Positions 58,313 to 64,000 of a DNA stretch of 64,000 bases are shown here, piece by piece; within the stretch, counting starts at the first letter, position 1; each line of letters opens with the position of its first letter. The notes under the pieces are model-generated. The model was not told where the DNA came from and made no database searches. It was given only the letters and a program-made list of their open reading frames with translations. The translations under genes were made by a program, and so were the position numbers. Source of the DNA: Amaurobius ferox. Its lineage: Eukaryota > Arthropoda > Arachnida > Araneae > Amaurobiidae. The stretch is from NCBI GenBank assembly GCA_951213105.1, contig OX578146.1, positions 49,879,275-49,943,274 on the forward strand, in the 5' to 3' direction.

Positions 58313-58680
58313 AACACTTTACAACATAGTTGAAAAGTGTTTATGACTTTGTTCATTCTGTCTGTCTGTCTGTCCGTTAGCACGATAACTACCGTGAAAA
58401 TGACTTTATCAAAATGAAATTTTAGTATGTTGTTCGGACGGTCTGTGGGACCTATGGGAATATAAATAAATAATATCACCCAATTAGTTTTTTATTGAAC
58501 CCGGGTTGAAAAAATGAAATACATTGAACCCTATGGGACCTAATTTTTCAAACATTTTTTAAGCAAATTTAAAATTCACAAATTGCTTCGAAATTTTTAG
58601 GAAATATTCACATTATCCCAAAAAATATAAAAAAAAATTTCAGTAAAATATGTTAGGTAGTTTTTTAATTAAAAATTATT
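58313..58680 (+). mobile_element. RepA copy 7, 5' fragment
   Basis: Starts aacactttacaacatagttg, CTGT run at 58358-58373, then gcacgataactaccgtgaaa, and stops near 58680 after gttttttaattaaaaatt. Confidence 0.8.
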
Positions 58681-58799
58681 TAATATAAGGAGAAAAACAA
58701 ATTCAATTAAACTCTGACTTTTGGGATATCCTCCAGAAAAAAAAGAGAGGTATATTATATAATAAATATCTTTCCACCAGAGTTAAATTATTATTATTA

Positions 58800-60740
58800 T
58801 CCTAAATAGTTGATATTAAATAAAAACTCGATCAATGTTTTCTAAAAAATGTTCTTAAACCTTAAACTACCAAATTGCTAGGAAATCCTTAGATCTGCAT
58901 CAACTCCCCAAAATTACTCAAACTCTAAATGTGCAACAAACTGCCACACTAGGAGCTAAGTCAAATAATTAAAACAGTAAATCAAAAACCTCGAACCTCC
59001 AACTATGGGCAAATGAAATAATGTCACAGTATGAAGATAAGAACCACACCTAGAGATTGGAGATTAAAGGCGCTTCGCGCCTGGTGCTCTTTTCTGGACG
59101 AAACCCCCTTCGTAGTTTAATTATCATTATATTATCACATCTGATATTAAATAAAACTCGCGACTAATGTTCAAAACTCTAAGCTGCCAAAATGCTAGGT
59201 AATCCTTAGATCTGCATCAACCCCCCAAACTGCTTAAACTCTAAATGTGCAACAAACTGCCACACTAGGAGCTAGGACAAATAATAACAAGAAAGATCAA
59301 TCATGCTTAAAGCATTGATTATGAAACACTTTCCAACTTCAATGCAATTTTATTTAAACAAGTCTAAATGCAATACATTCCTCGGTAATATTTTGAAACT
59401 TATCACAATACTGCATTAATTTATTATATTTGAAAACTTAAACCTTCATCGAAAAAAATGAACTTCATTCAAATGACGGCATTGAAATATAAATTGCCTG
59501 GTTTAAACATCTCTAAAATGTTATACATTCCTCAGTAATAGTTTTAGAATTATCATAATACTACGATAATTTATTATATTTGAAAACTTCATCGAAAACA
59601 ACTGAAATTAATTCAAATGACGTCATAGAAAAAATAACACGCCTGGATCTCTCTATAAAAACAGGATTTCATTCATAACTTTCTCCCATTCATTTCATTC
59701 ATCACAATACTATAATAATTTATTTTATTTAAGCATTTTGTTTAAGACCATGGAGCTACAAAAAATTAAACTCTATGCTTGAAACTTCATCGAAAAAATC
59801 GTCCTTCTCTTTATGAAATCAATTAATATTTCATTCATATCAGCCGTGCAGACTCCATGGACTAAATTATTTTGTGTTAAAAAAATACAGGAATTCTAAT
59901 ACAACTCATTCTATATATTTTGCTGTTTACATTTTACATAGGTGAAAAATAGGCTTAGTTGTAGAAATAATCAAATTTAGATGAGCATTTAAACTCAAAT
60001 ATATTGTCATTGCGTTGTTTCAGTATGTAGATGCACAGAATTTAAGCAAAAATAAAGTAGTTTTAGGACGGATACAACACTCAATATGAATTAAAAAGAA
60101 CTTAAAAAAATCACGATTTTGAAACAAAATGGATGCCATATATCATTTTGAAGTGGGTCATGTGATCTTTTCATATCATGGTCACGTGATCGTTTCATAT
60201 AAGAGGTGTAATTATTATTTTAATTTTTATTTAAAAAACTACTGAATATATTTCGCTGGATTTTTTTTTATATATTTTATGGAACAATTTGAATATTATC
60301 TAAAATTTTCGAAGCAATTTGTGAATTTTAAATCCGCTTAAAAAATGTTGGAAAAATTAGGTCCCATAGGGCTCAATGTATTTCATTTTTTCGACCCGGG
60401 TTCAATCCAAAACTAATTGGGTGATATTATTCATTTATATTCCCATAGGTTCTACAGACCGTCTGAACAACATACTAAAATTTCATTTTGATTAAGTCAT
60501 TTTTACGGCAGTTATCGTGCTAACGGACAGACAGACAGACAGACAGAATGAACAAAGTCATAAACACTTTTCAACTTTGTTGTAAAGTGTTAAAAAGTAG
60601 TAAATAAAAACCTTGAATCTCCAATTAGGGTCACTGAATTAATGTCACAGTATGACGATAAGAACCACATATTGAAACTAGAGATTAAAGGCGCTTCGCG
60701 CCTGGTGCTCTGTCCTGAACGACACTTATAGAGTTTAATT
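58800..60740. repeat. RepE: two tandem 340-bp units, the second split by RepA
   Basis: Unit 1 (about 58805-59141) and unit 2 (59142-59285 plus 60592-60740) share cttagatctgcatcaac, gtgcaacaaactgccacact, aggagcta, ataatgtcacagtatga, gataagaaccacac and aaaggcgcttcgcgcctggt. The last contains a perfect 6-bp-stem hairpin (aggcgc ttc gcgcct). In unit 1 the text caaataattaaaacagtaaa is continuous. In unit 2 RepA copy 8 sits inside it, so unit 1 serves as an empty-site reference. Confidence 0.85.
59286..60591 (-). mobile_element. RepA copy 8, full length, inverted
   Basis: Plus-strand text starts aacaagaaagatcaatcatg and ends ttgttgtaaagtgtt. Microsatellite in reverse at 60526-60545 (CAGA). It is close in sequence to copies 1 and 2 throughout. 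Insertion is into the AATTAA of a RepE unit. Confidence 0.92.
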
Positions 60741-61034
60741 ACTTTGTATATGAGAGAGGCTTCACATTTTAAAATAAATTTGGTAGATAACAATTTTTCA
60801 ATTTTTTATTTTATTTTATATAAATCTTCATAATATACGTATTTGATGGCATTTTTAATGCACTTTCCTACGTCCTAGAGAGTTAAAATTTGGTACACAA
60901 CTTAAATTTGTTGAACATTTTATTCTACAAAAATTTGGTGGATCTTTAAATATAGATTCTACATTTTTTTCGAAATGACCTGCAAATAATCCCCGTTCAC
61001 TTTTATAAATCATTTTTGTAATATTGTTAAAAAT
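60741..61034. other. Unclassified spacer
   Basis: No gene recognised. Confidence 0.35.
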
Positions 61035-61865
61035 TCTGATGTGGACAGCACATGCCTTTCCCTGCAGACTCATATTCACGTTCTCTTTATTTCTTCAATA
61101 GTAATTTGAGTTTATCTGCACAAAATAACAGCCATAAGTATTTTAAATGACGTTGAATTTGCACGTTAAACTTAAATTTGGTTCTCATTTGATAGATGGA
61201 CTTATTGTCAAAGGTGGCGTAGCGAAAACGCGAAAAAACTAGAATATCTCAAGAACGGCTAGTCCTAGAGTAATGGGGTTAGTCTTATTCTTTTTGTTGT
61301 CAAAAATCATGTATAAAATAGGAATTTAATTGATATAATTGAGCACACGTAGTCTTTTATTTTTAGATTTAATGATTTTTGCTGGCCATTTCGCAAAAAT
61401 AGCCCATTCCTTTTTCCCGAATCGTACTAGAATAACCTACAAATGATTTATATACCAAATTTTGTTAAATTTGATATATAAATCACTAGTAGGTTATTGA
61501 AATATTATACACCAAATTTTGTTAAATTTGTTCCATTAGTTTTTAGCTAGAGTGGATAAAGGCAATTTCTGCCGGCCATTTCGTAAAAAAAGGCAGATTC
61601 CTTTATTACGAATCGTACTATAATCTAATGAACATCAGGGTTTCCTACAAAAAACATACCTACCAAATTTTATGAAATTCGGTTCATTAGTTTTTCAATT
61701 AGAGTGGATGTAATATCCTCACAGACACACAGAAACATAAACAGATATACCCTTACACACACAGACGTCTTCCTAAAAATAGTTTTTTCGTGTTCTAGAA
61801 GTCCCAAAACGTGTAGATTCTTCGAAAATTCGAGTTCCGATCTTCGGCACGATTCTAATACTTTG
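61035..61865 (+). mobile_element. Diverged RepB copy
   Basis: Starts tctgatgtggacagcacatg, cctttccctgcagactcata. Has catctcaagaacggctagtc, two internal units with a small inner duplication (the text accaaattttgttaaatttg occurs twice near 61460 and 61510), acacac tract near 61727-61765, and loses the 3' hairpin after gattctaatacttt. Confidence 0.8.
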
Positions 61866-61910
61866 AATACATACGCACACACACATATATTATCTGTGTA
61901 TTATCTGTGT

Positions 61911-62326
61911 ATCTAAATTCCGTGCCTACGCAATTACAATAGTTATGATTTTAAATGATCCCTAAACTTTTATTATTTCTTCAACGAAGCCTAATTTTAA
62001 CTTAAGCAGAATGCAAATATCTCAAGCGATTGTAAAGTGAGTTACATAAGAATTGCTGATTTTTTTTCACACAAAATGATTTAGCTCTGGAGTCTGGAAT
62101 ACAAGTTGTATGAATGAAATATTCATTGATTTTGCATAGAGAATCAGATGATTTATATTTCGATACAGTTTTAAATATTTAAGTATAATAAATTACTGTA
62201 GTACTGTGATAATGTAAAAGATATCACCACTGAATGTATCACATTTTAGAAATTTTTAAATAAAATTGCATTTCAGTTGGAAAGTGTTTCATAATCAATG
62301 CTTATGCATGATTGATCTTTCTTGTT
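61911..62326 (+). mobile_element. RepA copy 9, 3' half
   Basis: Picks up at ctaaattccgtgcctacgca, follows RepA order, has gttggaaagtgtttcataat, caatgcttatgcatgattga and terminal tctttcttgtt. Its 5' half is missing; the join to RepB sequence near 61866-61910 contains a short acac tract. Confidence 0.8.
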
Positions 62327-62435
62327 TTCTATTTTAATTTGTTTTATAGTGCTAATTAATAGGTTTAAATCAATCTAATAGTTAAGTACTTTAAAAATTT
62401 CTTATCTGGCATTTCCCCCTCCTCTTCTCTTTTCG

Positions 62436-62439
<4 letters not shown>

Positions 62440-62466
<27 letters not shown>

Positions 62467-63063
62467 CAGGGTCTTTCAAAAGTCCGTATAAAAATTTATT
62501 AAAAATCAAAAAATCATGGCATTGAGGTACGGTTTGTACCATAAGTGTTACCAGGACGGGAGGGTTTTTTTTTTTTGACGTGAAAAAAATTTGTAGTTTA
62601 AAAAATTACCTATAGGTGGCGCTTAACCGAATACATCTTCCAGAAGTATGCAAATGAGGCTGTTATAAAAGAGCTGTAGTGCTCTGTAGATTCTTTATTT
62701 GATTCATTAGTAAAAAGTGCAAAGAAGAAGTGTTTGCGAGAATGTTAACTATGATCGAGAATCAGCATCAGATGCTTTACGAAAATTTCGATTTAGGAAA
62801 AATCTAAAGAAAGGAAATGGTCCTATCACCTGTTCAGAGTTACTTAGGCACACGATTTGACACGTACAGTAAGTTATTTTCTTTGTCTTTCCAATGCTTT
62901 CAGCGCCACCTATAGGTGATTTTTTTAACTACAAAATTTTTCCACGTCAAAAAACAAAACAAAAAAAACCCCGTATTAGCAATACTTATGGTACAAACCG
63001 TACCTCAAAGCGATGATTTTTCGATTTTTAATGAATTTTGTTTATACGGACTTTTGAAAAACC

Positions 63064-63096
<33 letters not shown>
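62440..63096. mobile_element. Mariner-like element with 160-bp inverted repeats, inserted in a (TA)n tract
   Basis: The left end, cagggtctttcaaaagtccg, begins at 62467, and its inverse, cggacttttgaaaaaccctg, ends at 63066. TA lies outside both, and the surrounding DNA is (TA)n, so the target was the microsatellite (62441-62466 and 63067-63094). The arms are about 160 bp each (62467-62624 and 62902-63066) and include acctataggtggcgct and its inverse. The remaining 280 bp holds a DUF4817-like fragment. Confidence 0.92.
62732..62860 (+). pseudogene. DUF4817-type transposase fragment
   Basis: Reads VCENVNYDRESASDALRKF, then RFRKNLKKGNGPITCSELL and RHTI before a stop. It has the pattern Y(E/D)..S..ALR.(F/Y)R..KNL..G.(G)P of the DUF4817 N-terminus, as in the element at 48.6 kb but from a different lineage. 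No catalytic domain. Confidence 0.75.
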
Positions 63097-63098
<2 letters not shown>

Positions 63099-63210
63099 GC
63101 AATGCCTGGCCATTGGAAAATATATATATATATATACACATGGGACGGACTGAGACTAACAGATCGACCTGGAGGTTTTTATAGTTTTACAGGTAGCCCC
63201 ATTTCTCGGC

Positions 63211-63303
63211 TCAGGGATGCTTGAAACTTGCTCTTCGAAAACTTGAATTCGAATGTTCGTTCCGGTCACAATATTTTCCCATATTATTATTGTAGGGAAA
63301 GTG
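63211..63303 (+). mobile_element. RepC 3' end fragment
   Basis: Reads cagggatgcttgaaacttgc, then tcttcgaaaacttgaattcg, aatgttcgttccggtcacaa, and an end in ttattattgtagggaaagt. Only the last 90 bases of the family. Confidence 0.7.
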
Positions 63304-63866
63304 AAAGTAATTCAACAGAAATTTAACGTCTAATTCAATCTAACTTCTGAACAAAGTCAAACAAATGTTGAAAAGGCGTGAAATTCTTCACTGACTTCCT
63401 CAGACACAGGATTAGAGTAATTAATAATCACAACTAAGCGCAGTGCGTGAAAAGAATGGGTTAGAGCGGAATAACACGTGCTAACGTACTTAAGGAAATA
63501 GGTCGATCTGCAAAAAAATAAGTAAGCCGGCATTATTCCCGACCATGACTTACAAAACAGTGACGAATCGGCTTTTCCATTGTGAGATTTGCAATTTTCT
63601 TCAGCACAATTGCTTATACAATTGTTTTGACTTGGTACTGGATTCTCTATTACGGGCTTTTATACAATGATGAAAGCACGGAAGACGTATTTCTGGATGC
63701 TATTTATTTCTAGACTCAAACCAGATGAGAATATTATTTAAATTTTTTATTCTTTCATTTTTATAAACAAATATAGTATTAAGAGGAGATGGTTATTTTC
63801 GAGAGAGATATTTTACAATGACATTAATGTTGCATAAAGGAATAGGTTTTCCATATTTATAAAGGG
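63304..63866. other. Unclassified sequence
   Basis: No gene or repeat recognised. Confidence 0.35.
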
Positions 63867-64000
63867 AATTTTTATTTTTCAACATTTGTGTGCAGGGGGC
63901 ATTCAGATGGCCAAGCAACCCAAACAACCGCACCTGTAATATTTTATTTTTCAATATTTGTGTGCAGAGGCATTCAGATGGCCAAACAACCGCACCTGTA
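63867..64000. repeat. Start of a tandem repeat with a unit of about 70 bp
   Basis: The block tttttatttttcaacatttg, tgtgcagggggcattcagat, ggccaagcaacc and caaccgcacctgtaatattt is followed by a second copy with a few changes that runs to the window edge. The first copy has a small internal duplication (aacccaaacaacc). It probably continues beyond 64000. Confidence 0.8.

Overview
The window looks like intergenic or intronic DNA from an AT-rich, repeat-dense arthropod genome. The evidence for an animal, most likely an arthropod, is the set of mobile elements: Tc1/mariner, hAT, a Penelope-like element, LINEs with an RNase H domain, DUF4817-type mariner relatives and a 5S-rRNA-derived SINE. A chelicerate such as a spider is my best guess, from a general impression of which genomes carry this mix, and it is weakly supported. 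I find no convincing host gene, tRNA or intact rRNA gene. Almost every open frame is a translated repeat or a decayed transposon.

The window is dominated by three dispersed families, here called RepA, RepB and RepC. RepA (about 1.0-1.3 kb) has copies at 2.66, 8.71, 10.47, 13.30, 17.48, 42.75, 58.31, 59.29 and 61.91 kb. RepB (about 0.76 kb) has copies at 21.66, 23.87-29.79, 31.06-32.59, 40.47-42.70, 55.17-57.75 and 61.04 kb. RepC (about 0.9-1.0 kb) has copies at 7.60, 19.93, 22.27, 27.27-29.08, 30.99-33.47, 36.95 and 38.17 kb, plus diverged pieces. All three share one architecture. A 12-14 bp block near the 5' end is the inverse of a block near the 3' end, there is a hairpin at the 3' end, a simple repeat lies at a fixed internal place, insertion is into T/A runs, and copies often lie head to tail. 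This matches the non-autonomous Helentron-like (HINE, DINE-1-like) elements better than anything else I know. That assignment is inference.

Layout: 0-0.9 kb, 60-bp satellite; 2.7-4.4, RepA plus a 35-bp satellite with higher-order order; 5.1-5.7, GT-rich minisatellite; 6.1-8.6, a Tc1 transposon (DD34E, possible intron) split by RepC; 8.7-11.6, two head-to-tail RepA copies, one carrying a full SINE and a tail-only SINE; 12.5-13.1, a 24-bp satellite open in three frames; 15.4-17.5, a Penelope-like element whose catalytic core has become a 91-bp tandem repeat; 19.4-19.9, a hAT MITE; 19.9-29.8, RepC and RepB arrays; 30.4-36.6, one LINE (endonuclease, RT, RNase H) split by RepC that is itself split by two RepB copies, and by an LTR-like insert; 36.9-42.7, more RepC and RepB; 46.8-47.6, a SINE cluster; 48.6-49.5 and 62.5-63.1, two mariner-like elements with 160-190 bp inverted repeats; 51.2-51.9, a 64-bp satellite; 55-62, RepB and RepA copies and a 340-bp duplicated unit.

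The genes do not work together as a pathway. The value of the window is as a layered record of transposition: insertion order can be read from the nesting, and several insertions have readable target-site duplications or empty sites.
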